Shown here: one piece after another, positions 1 through 11,983 of the stretch
Layout of the letters: each line of letters begins with the position of its first letter
How positions within the stretch are numbered: position 1 is the first letter of the stretch
From: Cordilura impudica
Taxonomy: Eukaryota > Arthropoda > Insecta > Diptera > Scathophagidae
Reading direction: 5' to 3'
DNA length: 64,000 nucleotides
Assembly (NCBI GenBank): GCA_963682025.1
Contig: OY821518.1
Location: forward strand, 234,071,836-234,135,835
The notes under the pieces: model-generated
The model's input: only the letters and a program-made list of their open reading frames with translations
Databases searched by the model: none
Told to the model about the DNA's origin: nothing
Translations under genes and position numbers: made by a program

Positions 1-3
1 CTA

Positions 4-1242
4 AGTGAAAACTCCGTGGCATAACAATGAAAACCCGTTTTTTTTTTTTTTGATTGAAATCAATTTTATTCTTCAACGTAATCCCCCTAAGTGAAGCAAT
101 TCATCCAACGATCCCCTAAAGTCTTGACACACCTGAAAAAAAAATACGACTTGTCAAACTGTTCAAAATAGGTTTCTGCCTCTGATATGACTGACAGAAA
201 ATCTCTTTCCGTGGAGCCATTTTTTCAAGTATGGGAACAAATAACCGCTGGGGGCCAGATCTGGTGAATACGGGGGGTGGGCAAGCAATTCGTAATGTAA
301 AGACTTTAATCTGAAGCCAAAGTAGATAAATGCGCCGATGCATTGTCATGATGGTACAAGATTTTTTTTTCTTATTTAAGTGTTATCGTTTTTTCTTAAT
401 TTCTTCATCCAATTTGTCCAATAGCTCAACATAGTACTTGGCAGTTATTGTTTTTCCTTTATCAAAGTAATAAATAAATATACCACGTGCATCCCAAAAA
501 ACACTGGCCATTACTTTTCCAGCCCATTGTTGAGTCGTTAGTCGCTTTGGTCGGCATTCGCATGGTTCTAACCACTCCGTAGACTGTCTATTGGACTCCG
601 GTGTATATTAATGAATCCACATCTCATCCATTGTTATAAATCGACGTAAAAATTCAATTGAATTTACTACTTCAAACATCTCCAAAGCATACTTTGAATC
701 AGGAACACGTTTCAGTTTCTGATCAGCTGTTAAAAATAGCGGCACACATCGAGAAGAAAACTTTTTCATATTTAAATAATCATGCGAACTCTTTATGATG
801 CCAGGAATCTCAACCAATTTATTTCGATCATGCAATACAACCTTTTCTTACGTTTCCTTCGGTAACTGCCTCATTTTGACGACCAGGACGATCTGCGTCA
901 TTTTTGCTCGTACGACGACGTTTAAATTCGGAATATCAGCTTTTTACCATTGAATATGACGGCTAAGATTCACGATAATGTTTCTCAATCCATTCTTTGG
1001 CTTGGACAGTATTTTTCCCCATCAAAAAACAATGTTTACTCTTATCACGAAACTCTTTGCAATCCATTTTTTTTTTCAAACTTTAAAAGCAGCATCATTT
1101 TTATAACGGTAACTTTTTTTTATAATTAATTAAATGCCATGAAGTTTTGAAATAATTTTTCTAACAGTTGGCCCTACTGAATGAACGGAAAAAAATTGGC
1201 ACTTGCCACGCCATCTGTATGTTAGGCCGCGGAGTTTTCACT
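4..1242 (-). mobile_element. Decayed mariner (DD34D-type) element
   Basis: Imperfect terminal inverted repeats are visible: AGTGAAAACTCCGTGGC at the left and the complement of GCCGCGGAGTTTTCACT at the right, with TA just outside the left end. On the minus strand the transposase can be followed in pieces. An N-terminal segment starts near 1066 (MDCKEFRDKSKHC). The first catalytic region reads FITMDEMWIH near 608-640. The second reads HHDNASAHLS near 340-360. The third reads SPDLAPSGY near 260, where mariner normally has PSD, so the third catalytic aspartate appears to be glycine. Several frame breaks and a T-rich tract near the left end show that the copy is dead. Element type is clear; the subfamily is not. 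Confidence 0.8.
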
Positions 1243-1760
1243 CCATGTAGTATTTCAGGAAATATCAATTGAATTTAAGAAAACATCTTGTAACATTTCT
1301 TGTAAACTATAAAAATGTTTTTTTGGAATCATGTCATCGAAATCGGGTGCCTGTTTTGGTTTTTATATTGTAGTTGGTTAAAAAATAAAATCTTAACATG
1401 CAAAGTACGCCCTTGTTAGTTTATTTTCCAGTACATAAAAATGAAGTCCACCAAATATCGGTAAACCTTTTCTGTGACTGGAAATCTCTAATAGAAACTT
1501 TTCGTAATTCAATTGATATTTCCTTAAAATTAATTGATATTTTCTGAAATATATTTGACAATTTCTGAAAACCGATTGATGTTTGTTGAAAATCAGTTGA
1601 TCATTCCTTAAAATCTATTGATGTTTTCTGAAATACAATTGACTATTCTTGAAAATCAATTGATGTTTTCTGAAATAAAATTGAAAAATGTGAAGGTAGA
1701 GCCCCCATTTAATCATTCCCACGTTTGGACGATGGGTGTTAGCAAATAATTTTTGAATTT
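1243..1760. repeat. AT-rich spacer with a short AATTGATGTTTTCTGAAAT minisatellite
   Basis: No gene is seen. Between about 1505 and 1690 a roughly 40 bp unit containing AATTGATGTTTTCTGAAAT recurs about four times with divergence. Confidence 0.4.
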
Positions 1761-2228
1761 CGTGAAATTTCTATTTAAAATTTTAAAAATTAATTATGTA
1801 TTAAATTTTTGAAAAGGAAATTTCCTATAAAAAAAATATTTAAAGCAAAAATATAAAAAAAAATTTAAAGTAAAAATATAAAAAAAATATTTAAAGTAAA
1901 ATTATTTTTTTTACAATAGTACCGTTTAAAAAAAAAAAAACAAATAAACATATTTTTGTAAGAAGCATATTTCGTTAAAGTGTGCATATAAAGGGTCGTG
2001 AAATTTTTATTTAAAATTTTAAAAATTAATTATGTATTAAATTTTTGAAAAGGAAATTTCCTATAAAAAAAATATTTAAAGCAAAAATATAAAAAAAAAT
2101 TTAAAGTAAAAATATAAAAAAAATATTTAAAGTAAAATTATTTTTTTTACAATAGTACCGTTTAAAAAAAACAAATAAACATATTTTTGTAAGAAGCATA
2201 TTTCATTAAAGTGTGCATATAAAGGGTC
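1761..2228. repeat. Tandem duplication, two copies of about 232-236 bp
   Basis: The block starting CGTGAAATTT at 1761 repeats at 1997 almost base for base, differing mainly in A-tract length and a few substitutions. Both copies end in GTGCATATAAAGGGTC. In the second copy these last bases are also the start of the inverted repeat of the neighbouring mariner element, so the duplication breakpoint falls inside that element's terminus. Confidence 0.85.
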
Positions 2229-2259
2229 CGCCAAATAACTTTTTTTTTTTTTGAAAATT

Positions 2260-2291
<32 letters not shown>

Positions 2292-3554
2292 TAACTACTG
2301 AATATTATCGCAAATTTCTTTTTTTATTTGAAAGTACAATCCTTCCGGTTAATAATGGAAAATAATTTCATTCAAATGGCTGCCTCGGCTGGCCATGCAG
2401 TAGCCTACACGATCGGTCCAATTTTTAAGCACATTATCGATTGTGTGCAGCTGTATTTCACCAATGGCTTCACGAATATTGTCCTTTAAAGCGTCAATTG
2501 TCTCTGGCTTGTTGGCGTAACACTTATCTTTGAGGGCACCCCACAAATAATAGTCCAACGGTGTCAAATCGCAGCTCCGAGGTGGCCAAACGACATCAGC
2601 TCTGCGGCTGATAATGCGATCTTCAAAAACAGGGCGCAAAACATCGAGTGTAGCTTCGGCTGTGTGGCACGTAGCGCCGTCATGTTGAAACCAAATGTTG
2701 CCAATATTCTCCTCTTCAATTTTTGTGAACAAAAATTCGTTCAACATGGCCCGATAACGATCGCCATAGACTGTAACGGCCACTCCTTGCTCATTTTCGA
2801 AGAAAAATGGCCCAATTATGCCTCTGGACCAAAATCCGCACCAAACAGTGACTCGTTTTGGGTGTATCGGCTTTTCAATGTATGCGTGCGGGTTTTCTGT
2901 GCCCCAAATGCGACAATTTAGCTTGTTTACATACCCGCCAAGATCAAAATGAGCTTCATCTGAAAAGATGATTTTTTTTTTTTTTGGCAAAATCAGCATC
3001 TTCTGTAAGTCGATCGCAGGCCCACTTAGCGAAGCGAAAACGCATTGGATGGTCAGTTGGCTTCAACTCGTGAACCAATTGGACTTTTTATGGCGTTATA
3101 CCAAGGTCTTTATGCAAAATTCGTCTCAATGATGCCTCCGAAATGTTCAATTCTTGAGAACGACGGTGAATTGCTGTTGATGGCGCTTCACGCACACTTT
3201 CTGTCACAGAAGCAATATTCTCGGGTGTACGCACTGTTTTTGGCTTTTCACGATTTGGTTTATCGATGAGGATGCCAGTTTCTTTCAATTTTTTCACAAG
3301 ATAACGAACATACGGAGCTGACGGTGCTTCTCTTCTTCCAAAATCCGTACGCAATTTTCGCACACATTCTGCAACATTACCATGATTTTCAAAGTAATGT
3401 CGCAATATTTCCCAGCGTTGTTCAAGCGTATACACAACCATATTCGTTCAGCGGAAGGATAAAACTAATTATCTGTCAAATCAGACATGAGCTAAGTGTT
3501 ACCATTCACGAAATAAGCACTAGTTGAAAAAAAAACGTTAGATGGCGGACCCTT
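2222..3554 (-). mobile_element. mariner-like element, DD41D (rosa-like), copy A
   Basis: Termini AAGGGTCCGCC (left) and its complement GGCGGACCCTT (right) are flanked by TA on both sides (2220-2221 and 3555-3556), the mariner/Tc1 target duplication. Length is about 1.33 kb. A homopolymer A run lies inside the left end. The transposase remnant is described separately. Confidence 0.85.
2349..3441 (-). pseudogene. DD41D mariner transposase, nearly intact, two lesions
   Basis: The reading runs from the start at 3441 (MVVYTLEQRWEILRHYF, helix-turn-helix region) to the stop at 2349. Catalytic regions are FSDEAHF, FQHDGATCHTA and CDLTPLDYYLWG. Counting from the Asp of QHDG to the Asp of PLDY gives 41 intervening residues, the spacing of the rosa-type DD41D mariners. 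Two breaks separate the N-terminal 117-codon and C-terminal 216-codon parts: an in-frame TAA at the position where the 26 kb copy reads PYK, and a frame change in the A-run before IIFSDEAHF (near 2980). Close to full length (about 350 residues expected) but not translatable as it stands. Confidence 0.85.
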
Positions 3555-3894
3555 TACTTAGCAGAAAAACTGCGTTCAATCCCAGTCAAAACTTTTAAGG
3601 GTCGAAAAATATATGTTTTAGTTTATACATATGAAGGCCCAGTTTTTTCTATAAATATAATATTTGAAGCATTTTTCCATATTTTTAAATTGTTAGAAAA
3701 AAAATAATACGAATAAAAAAACACAATTCTGCTTTAAATTTGACCAGAAAAAGTATGCGTACAATTGTGTTAAAGGGGAATCACAGTTTAAAAATTATGT
3801 TTTACATAGTATTTATAAGCGTGAAATTAGGCTAGTGAGTTAAAACCATTATATAAACGTTGTGTTATTTTGACTTGAAAGCCTAAAATGGGAC
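3555..3894. other. AT-rich spacer, no gene seen
   Basis: No coding or structured feature recognised between the mariner end and a Tc1 scrap. Confidence 0.5.
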
Positions 3895-4215
3895 CCTAAC
3901 GGAAGGAAAATCATATTAGAGAAGGAAAAACTTTCCACGATATTGCTGAAATAGGGGCTAGAACTTATTAATCTATACAGAGGGTGGTGGCAAATTTTAA
4001 TTCCACCGAATCTATCCTCTCTAAGCATCGCTCCAGACGATGCTAGACTTGAGCACTGAACTTGTGTAGTGTGTGTCCGCCATAAAAAAAGAGCTGAAGA
4101 ACGTTATTTCTGAGGAATGAGGGAAAATATCGAGAGAGGAGACGAAAAAGCTGAACTTATCCATGCTCGAGCGCTTATCAAAAGTTCTTTATCGCAAGGA
4201 GAGCCCACCAGCTAT
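3895..4215 (+). pseudogene. Tc1-like transposase N-terminal scrap
   Basis: Broken plus-strand translation gives REGKTFHDIAEIGARTY followed by SIQRVVANFNSTES and, after frame breaks, FLRNEGKYRERR. This resembles the paired helix-turn-helix region of Tc1 transposases (sIqRvv.nF..T.S pattern). No catalytic region or inverted repeat belonging to it was found. Confidence 0.4.
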
Positions 4216-4407
4216 AGAAAGCTAGTGTTTTTTTTATTGATTTTTTTATTTTAAATTTTCTTATGTACACATACTTTTACTGGTGAAATTTTCAAGTACA
4301 GTCGTAGTTTTAAATTTGTATTATTTTTTTCAAAAATTTTTCAAATATGAAAAAATGTTTAAAATTAAATAAACATAATAATGATTTTTGTTAAAAGTAT
4401 CTTTGTA

Positions 4408-6004
4408 CACTTGTGCTCACATAATTAAGTCACTAGTATGCTACTCGGCATTATTGTCAAAAATACGTGAACCCTTTTTTTTTAATTCGAATATAATTTT
4501 TTTTATTATTCTTACATGTTAGCAATCAATTTACAGTGAAATTAAAAATTACAAAATTTTGGTTCACTCCAAAAAAAAATGAAAAAACTTGGAAATTAGC
4601 CAAAAAGAGCTGCTCACATAATTAAGTCATTTGAAAAAAAATGGTTGAAATTGTAGAAATAAGTAATAAATTTTGTCGAGAGTCCCATTTTTTCATTAGC
4701 TTATCTCAATATTGAGTAGGATAATTTTTTTGCTTCAATACTGTGGAGCATCGCTTTGGCATGCTAGCTACAAGAGAATCGCACTGGCCTGGAGTGATTT
4801 TGTGCCACTCCTCTTGGATAACTTTCCATAACATGTCCTTATTTGGCGGTTTTCGTGCTGCAATGACTCATTTTATTAAGACCCACAAGTTCTCGATAGG
4901 GTTTCAGTCGGGAATCTGCGGCGGCCATTCCAGAAGCTTGATGGACTATGTTGCCAACCACGACTTAACCACCTTCCAACAATGCTTCGGGTCATTGTCG
5001 TGTTGGAAAATACACGCAAGCGACAAACTGTTAGCATATTCGGTGGCCAAATTTTCCTTTAGTATATTCTTATTCATTTCCCCATTCATTATACCGTCAA
5101 TCTTGACTATAGGACCAACACCGAATGCGGTAAAGCAACCCCACACCATGACTGGTGTATTTTGGATCCAATTCCGTAAGTGGAGGACATCGCACATATG
5201 GTCTACCATCATTTCCAAAAACATTAAACTTGGATTCGTCGCTCCAAACAATTAAATTCCAAAAATTTAGGCTTTTAGCAAGACGGTCAGTCGCAAATCG
5301 GATCCGCTTCTTAGTGTTCTTCAAGGAAACCAACGGTTTCTTCCTGGCCATTCGTCCATGCAAATTGTTTTCTTGCAAATGTCGTCTTATGTTCTGGAAC
5401 GAAACATTTACGCCATAATCCGTTTCCATTTGAGCTCTGATTTGCCTCGAAGTTAAAAGAGGATCAGTTTTACTCAGGTTTGCAATGCGTCTGTCATCAT
5501 TTAAAGTCGTTTTTCTCGGTTTTGGCGCGGAATATTTTCAAAAGTTTCATATTTTTTGTAATGCGTAATGGCATTTGTAATTTTACCCCGAGAAAGGTTC
5601 AAAATCTCCACTATTTTTGCAATATTATTGTATCTTTGGAAACAATCTCATATTATTTTCTCTTCAGCCGAATTTGAACTTTTTTTCTTTACCCATAGCA
5701 TTTCAGCTGATGTTATTTGTTTTTAATTTAGTTGTTTTTAATTTATTTATTATTTAAACAGCAAAGATAGTCTTCAAAACACTAATTTGCTCACGATACG
5801 CGTTGTGACTTAATTATGTGAGCACAGCGCATATTTTTCGGGGAATACCCAAATTTTTAATTTTGCTTCAATCAATGTAAACAACTGCTACCATAGCAGG
5901 GTTGCACAAAATATTAAGGTTAGAATCGGAAGAAATAAGTTTAAGATAAAAACTACAAAAACATTTCATTGCATACCCATGACTTAATTATGTGAGCATA
6001 AGTG
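4408..6004 (-). mobile_element. Tc1-like element with IR/DR (doubled) termini
   Basis: Outer ends read CACTTGTGCTCACATAATTA and, inverted, CACTTATGCTCACATAATTA, with TA at 4406-4407 and 6005-6006. A second copy of the core TGCTCACATAATTAAGTCA lies about 200 bp inside each end (4611-4629; complement at 5806-5824; outer complement at 5980-5998). Four binding-site-like repeats in this arrangement define the IR/DR architecture known from Paris, S and Sleeping Beauty-type elements. Length about 1.6 kb. Confidence 0.9.
4740..5696 (-). pseudogene. Tc1-like (DD34E) transposase, several frame breaks
   Basis: An ATG near 5696 begins MGKEKKFKF and is followed by stops and frame changes. Recognisable blocks are LSRGKITNAI with a helix-turn-helix character near 5600, METDYGVNVSFQNIRRHL, then VWSDESKFNVFGNDG (first catalytic Asp), VMVWGCFTAFGVG, FQHDNDPKHCW (second Asp) and PIENLW near 4890 (catalytic Glu). 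Gene order and motif spacing match a full-length Tc1 transposase of about 340 residues, but at least three lesions make it inactive. Confidence 0.85.
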
Positions 6005-7564
6005 TAAGTACATTTTTTAAAAGTTGCCTTTATAACAAAATTAGATTTTAAAAAAAATATTACCAGGCACTTTTTTATTTGGTACGTTTTGTTTTTTATT
6101 AAAAAAAATATTTTTTTATTAGTTTAAGCTAAATTTTGAATTAATTTTACATTAGAATTGTATAAATTAAGTTATTTGCTAAAACCAGATTCAGCCGTCT
6201 GGTTATGGTGGCCTAATGCAACATTTATTTGTCTGCTGACATGTTACCTTTTCGTATAATCTGTAATCCCATCTGGTTGTCAAATATATATATTACAGGT
6301 AATTTATAATTTTGTGTCCACTGGCTGACATCTGCTACGTGTATTTTATAGAAGCAAATATTTCAACAGTACCACACGATTTGTAAGCTTTTTGCAGTAG
6401 AAAAAACCAGCATGTAAGCAGACTAATACATGTTGTGTAAGCGCACCCTTAGAAGACTTTAGTAATGCAAATGTACCAAATAAAAATTTTATAAATTTAT
6501 ATTTAGCGCTGCTGTTTTGGTTCGATTTAAGTTGTATAAATTTACAATCATAGCGTTGGCCCTGGATCAGTAAAATTGTTTTTTCTTCTGTTTTTTAATT
6601 AAACACTGAAAAAAATGACAATTTAACAAATAGATGATCTAAGAATGACCAAACTTAAATTTAGACAAAATAGAAACAGGATTATACTTTATAAGAACTA
6701 TAACGGTAACATAGGTCTATTTAGGGCCCACATTTTGTATTTTTGTTAAAAAAAAATCGAAAATATCATCTTATGCCGTTCGAAAGACCAAACTAAAATA
6801 TAGACAAATTTGAAAAAAAAAAAAAAAAAACAGGATTATACTTTTTAAGAAGGTCTATTTAAGGCCCACATTTTGTATTTTTGTGAAAAAGTCTAATTTT
6901 ATAAATTCACCTAAAATGAGCACATAAGTTCGAGTTTTTTTTTTTATAGTTTAAATGTATTAAGAAATATTATTTTTGCAACAACTTAAGAAATTGCTTT
7001 AGTTTAAATTACTCTAATATTATATTTTAGGCTTGTTAATATGTTTTGAATTGCCTAGAAGCTGTGAAATGTTAAATTTGTTTTATTTTCTTATATCTTG
7101 TCCCTTGTATGTTTCTTCCCGTTTATACTAATTATGCTAACATGAAATAATTAAAATCAAAGCTTAACTCATACTGCTTTTAAAAATGTTTGTCTATATT
7201 TAAAAAAAAAAAAATCTATTTCAAATTCACCATTTCACCACTCTAGCACTTCATAAATATCATTACAATTTTGTGTTGTTGTTTTCATCAAATGCTTTTA
7301 CTCAAATTACTCGTATATAATTTTGTTTTGTTAAAACTTATTTATGAAAATTTTTATTTTCTGTTAAATTTCATTATTTTCAATTAATTTTTTCACTAAT
7401 TTTATATATATTCTTTTCAAATATTTTTTCATTTCTTTTTTGAATATTTAAAAATAAAAATACTCTACAACAACTTTGGATTTTGTGTTATGAATTGCTG
7501 TTATTTTGTTTCCTACTAAAAAAAAAAACAATTGGAACTACAATCTATGCTAACTTTGTCTTAG
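6005..7564. other. AT-rich, probably intronic; contains a short direct duplication
   Basis: No coding exon recognised before the splice acceptor at 7563-7564. A direct repeat is visible: the stretch with GACCAAACTTAAATTTAGAC, ACAGGATTATACTTT and GCCCACATTTTGTATTTTTG near 6648-6750 recurs near 6787-6890. Confidence 0.5.
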
Positions 7565-10287
7565 GAATCCCAGTTCTGGCTCTTTAGTTATAAGTGAAAC
7601 AGGTTCATTGGATCGAATGAAAAATACCGCCGAAAAACGTAAAAAAGGTCCACTTGACGATGGTCCCCGAGTCTCGGATCGTGTGGAGGAAACCCGAGTT
7701 AATCCGAATTCTTTAATTGATGAAATTTTAAAGGATACAAAATTGGATCAATTAGAAGAAACGGCAGAAAGTGAGTAAAAATTTTAAATATAAGTTATAT
7801 AAGCATTTTACACATGAAAAAAAAAATAAAAATAATAAAAAAGAACTTTAAGAAAAGGCCAAAGGGCAATTAATAGAAAGTTACAATTATCTCTGACTCA
7901 GTGCCGTGTAACGCTAAACGATTAGCATTTAATTTCATAATATTGTCACTCATACGTTTGAGTTTGTCACTCATACGTTTAATAAAGGGTGATTTTGTAA
8001 GAGCTATAGGAAAGTTTTCCAAAAAAAAACACATAAAATTCAGAAAAAGCATGAAATCTTTATATGAATCGATAGTACGGTCCATATAATTTAATGTTTG
8101 AAGATTATTTCATGCAAATCTTGACCGTGACTGCGCCTCAAATGGTCCATCCGCTTAGTCCAATTTTGGCATACTCTTTCCAACATTTCGGCCGGTATCT
8201 CATGTTGTCTTTCAATGCATCAATTGAAGCGGGATTGTCTGTATAGACATGAGCTTTAACATAGCCCCACAAAAAATAGTCTAAAGGCGTTAAATCGCAC
8301 GATCTAGGCGGCCAATTGACCGGTCCCGAACGTGAAATAAAATGTTCACCGAACTCGCCTCTCAATAAGTCCAAGTGGCACCGTCTTGTTGAATCCACAT
8401 GTCATGCAAGTCAAGCTATTGCATTTTGGGCAAAAAAAGTTGGATATCATCTCTCGGTAGCGCTCACCATTCACAGTTACGTTACGATTCGCATCATCTT
8501 TGAAGAAGTACGGTCCAATGATGCCACCAGCCCATGAACCGCACCAAACTGTGACTTTTTCTAGATGCATTGGTAGCTCTTCCAATGCTTCTGGCTGATA
8601 TTCACTCCAAAATCGACAATTCTGCTTATTTACGTACCCATTGAGCCAAAAATGAGCTTCGTCGCTGAACACAATTTATATGGAAAAAGCGCGCGATGAA
8701 CTTTCTTAACAGAGCACGCATTTTGATAATAAAATTCAATAACTTGCAAGCGTTGTTCGTTTGTAAGACGATTCATGGTTAAATTATAGACCAAACTGAA
8801 GATGTTTGACAATGAAACAAAACACGAAACGTGCGTCAGCTGTTTAAACCAGTGTTACCAAAAAGATAATAGCTAAAAAATCACCCTTTATATTGCAGCT
8901 AAACTTAAAAATTGGAATGAATTCCCTACCATAATTCCCTAAGTTAATTTTATTAAAAAAAGTTAATTTTATTTTAAAAAAAAGTTAATTTTATTAAAAA
9001 ATATGTATTTTCTTTTTTTTAAAAGTAACGTTATCTTTTCTTAAAAATAGTATTATTAAAAAAAATATCTGTCAAAAAAAAAACCTTTTCTAAAAAAAAT
9101 CAAATTTTCTTCAAAAATTATCTTTTCTTAAAAGCTAAAGAGGTCGAGCGAAATAAATAGTGAAAACATTTGTCGTAATAAAATAATACAAATAAGCAAA
9201 TTATTTGTTTGTTTCTTAAAAATTGATCCCATTTGGCAAAAGGTACCTATTGTTAAAAGGACATTTACGTAAAAAGTACCTCTTCTGAAAACAAATACAT
9301 TTTTTTAAAAAAGATTATTTTCTTAAAAATTTAACTTTTCTTAAAAAGTTTCGTTTTGTACCTTTTCTGAAAAGGATATTTTCTTAAAAAAGTACATTTT
9401 CTTAAAAGTGTCCTCTTGTCAAAAGGTACCTTTTCTTAAAAGTACATTTACATAATAAATTGCATGTTCTTAAATAAGTTCGTTTTCGTCAAAAAAGAAC
9501 CTTTTCTGAAAACGAGCACATTTTCTTAAAAGAAGATTCCTTTCTTAAAAATTTGCCTTTTCTTAAAAAACTTTCTCTTTGGCAAAAGGTACCTTTTCTT
9601 TAAAAAGTAAGTTTTCTTAAAAAAGTTAATTTTCTTAAAAAAGTTATTTTTGTTAAAATTCCTGTTCTTAAATGTACCTTTTGAAAAAAGTACCTACTCT
9701 TAAAAAACAACCTTTCCTAAAAAGTACCTTCTCCTAAAATGTACTTTTTTGAAAAATAACCACCTATTCTTTAAAAAAAAAAATCTGTTTTAAAAAAGTT
9801 CTCGTTGAAAAAAGTTAATTTTCTTAAAAGTTTACTTTTTCTATAGAAAAGATAGCAAAAGTTTAGGTTTTATTTTCCTCTCTTGTTGTTATGAAAAATT
9901 TATTTTTAATTTAAAAAGTAATCTAAAAAGTACCTTCTCCTAAAATGTACTTTTTGAAAAATAACCACCTATTCTTTAAAAAAAAAATCTGTTTTAAAAA
10001 AGTTCTCGTTGAAAAAAGTTAATTTTCTTAAAAATTTACTTTTTCTTATAGAAAATATAGCAAAAGTTTAGGTTTTTATTTTCCTCTCTTGTTGTTATGT
10101 CCTGAGAAATTTATTTTGAATTTAATTTTAATAAAATATATTTTTTTTTTCTTTCTTAAATTTTCTAGCTTCCGGTTTACAACTGTATATAGGTAAAGAT
10201 GGCACCACTTCATTTGGTAACCATGAGCTAAAATCTCGTGTCTCTGCTGGGGCTTTTAAACAGGTTGTCATGGAAAATCCAAGATAG
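7565..10287 (+). CDS. Last two coding exons of an unrecognised conserved gene
   Basis: Exon 7565-7770 follows a pyrimidine-poor but valid acceptor (GTCTTAG) and ends at GTGAGT; exon 10169-10287 follows TTTTCTAG and ends with TAG. Phases agree: one base joins a codon from an unseen upstream exon, and the junction codon is A+CT. The visible 108-odd residues are hydrophilic, with RKKGPLDDGPRVSDRVEETR, NSLIDEILKDTKLDQLEETA and a C-terminal SGLQLYIGKDGTTSFGNHEL. No domain was recognised, so no function is proposed. Unbiased codon reading, good splice sites and a compact conserved-looking C-terminus argue for a real gene. The 2.4 kb intron (7771-10168) contains a deleted mariner and simple AT repeats. 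Upstream exons are not identifiable in the window. Confidence 0.75.
7985..8888 (-). mobile_element. DD41D mariner, internally deleted, copy B (in intron)
   Basis: Termini AAGGGTGATTTTGTAAGAGC and the inverted TAAAAAATCACCCTT are flanked by TA (7983-7984, 8889-8890). The minus strand encodes the N-terminus MNRLTNEQRLQVIEFYYQN, then after a deletion of the middle of the gene the first catalytic block FSDEAHFWLNGYVNKQNC, and after frame breaks NWPPRSCDLTPLDYFLWG. The N-terminus and termini resemble the intact 26 kb copy, so this is a shortened relative of about 0.9 kb. It sits antisense within the last intron of the 7565-10287 gene. Confidence 0.85.
9100..10130. repeat. Cryptically simple TTTTCTTAAAAAGTACC-type repeats and a 206 bp tandem duplication
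   Basis: The intron here is built of imperfect repeats of a motif like TTTTCTTAAAAAAGTACC. The block starting AAAGTACCTTCTCCTAAAAT at 9721 is repeated starting near 9927 and ending near 10130, including the internal TTTCCTCTCTTGTTGTTATG. Confidence 0.7.
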
Positions 10288-11559
10288 TAGCATAAATATG
10301 AAATAAGACTTTTTCAAAACAACAACAACAACAAAACCTACTACTATTACAAACTACTATATTGCTATAATTCAAAAATAAATAATTTATATTTAAAGAA
10401 AACCATTTAAGATTAAAAACAAACTATAAATGTTATTATATAGAAATATACTATAAAATATATTTAAATTTAAAAAAAGGAGGGAAAACATTTTCCAATG
10501 TATTTTAAATAGAAAAAAAAACAAGATCTATTACTATTTCCCATACTACAAAACTTACTCCCATACAAAACAAAACAAAAAGTATTGCATTATGTTTAAA
10601 AAATTCTAAGTGTTAAAAAAATAGAAACAAATTATGCAAAATTTCAATATGTATACAAAAAAATAAAACTTCATTTTAATCTCAATTTTAAGCCCAACCT
10701 ACCGTTATTAAAACAATAAAAACAATTTTTTTTTCTACAATTTTAAGAAAACACAACTCATTTTACAAATAAAAACTTTATATTTGTGAATAATTCTTTT
10801 AAGTTTTTTAATATGGTTTTTTAATTCTTCATAAACTCTGCTGCCCGTTTAAAAGCACATCACAAAAAAAAGCTGTTTTAAATAATGGCTTAGCTTCCGT
10901 TTGAAAATAATTTTTAAATAAACAAATTAAAAAAAAATTTTAACCTTAACTTTAGATAGTTTTTCTTTTTAACTATAGAATGCATACGAAAAAAATTTTA
11001 CATTGTATTTTATTAATAACGCAAAAACTAAAAAAGATATTGTTTTTATATTCATATCGCATAATGAAATGTAAAATGTAAAAGAAAAATTTTAACTTTC
11101 AAAACCGATCTGGGGAATTTTCTCATTTTTTCAAAAAATCTATTTCACTTGAGCCTAACATTATATGAAAGATCTTAAATAGAGCAGTTTGGAGGATTGT
11201 TGCTTTTGATACATAATTTACTTTATTACTCTAAAGATTTTATGGATAAATGTAAGGGTTGCACACATAAAAATTGTAACATAAATAAATCGCAATAACT
11301 GATTTTAATAAAAATTATAACTAATTGATGGTAATGTTATTTAAAGAAACATTTTATATATCATATTATTTACAAAATTATTTGTTTTGTATGAAAAATT
11401 CAAGTTTTTCGGGAATCCCTCCCATAGGCGGTTTTATAGTATTTTCAGTGATCTTTTTGCTGGACACCGACCATTTACGAGCAAAAAGTGTGTTGTTATT
11501 GTTGGCAACTTGCTTTGTGCTGTTCTCTCCTTTATTTGCAAGAGCTCAATGTCTTTCTA
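10288..11559. other. 3' flank of the upstream gene, AT-rich, no gene seen
   Basis: Probably begins with the 3' untranslated region of the preceding gene; AATAAA-like hexamers occur near 10375. A short CAACAACAACAACAA tract is at about 10319. No further coding signal is recognised. Confidence 0.5.
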
Positions 11560-11814
11560 CGAATAGTGGCGAGGATTCCCATCCACACCGGGGCGGAATT
11601 GACGAACTGCTGGAAAAAACGCTACAAAAAGTGAGCACTATATCACCATTTTGAAAAAACAAAAAAAAAAATCACTAAGAGAATTTTCGAGATATTGCGA
11701 TTTGAGCAATTTTTTGCGAAGACTTAAAGAATGATTTGCGATTTTTTGTGCTATTATTTTTTTTTATTTTTTTTAATTTTTTTTTTTATTGGGTTTATCA
11801 TTCCGTTTATAACG

Positions 11815-11905
11815 CGATACCATAAAGTATATATATTTTTGATCCTTATAACAACACGAGTCGATATGGCGATATCCGTCTGTCTGTCTGTTGAGATCCA
11901 CAAAA
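11815..11905 (+). mobile_element. Helentron/DINE-1-like repeat fragment
   Basis: Contains ATACCATAAAGTATATATAT, GATCCTTATAACAAC, GAGTCGATATGGCGATATCC and GTCTGTCTGTCTG. This matches, in order, the end of the repeat seen at 27620-27731 in the opposite orientation. Only one end is present. Confidence 0.6.
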
Positions 11906-11983
11906 TAAACCATTTAGCTGGGTAAAGTTATAATATTAGTGTTTGGCAAATGGGGTAAAATCGGGCATCTTTGTGCCGAGATA

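Noticed and set aside
3045..3527. Plus-strand frames over the DD41D element
   Set aside because: Antisense shadows of the transposase reading on the minus strand.
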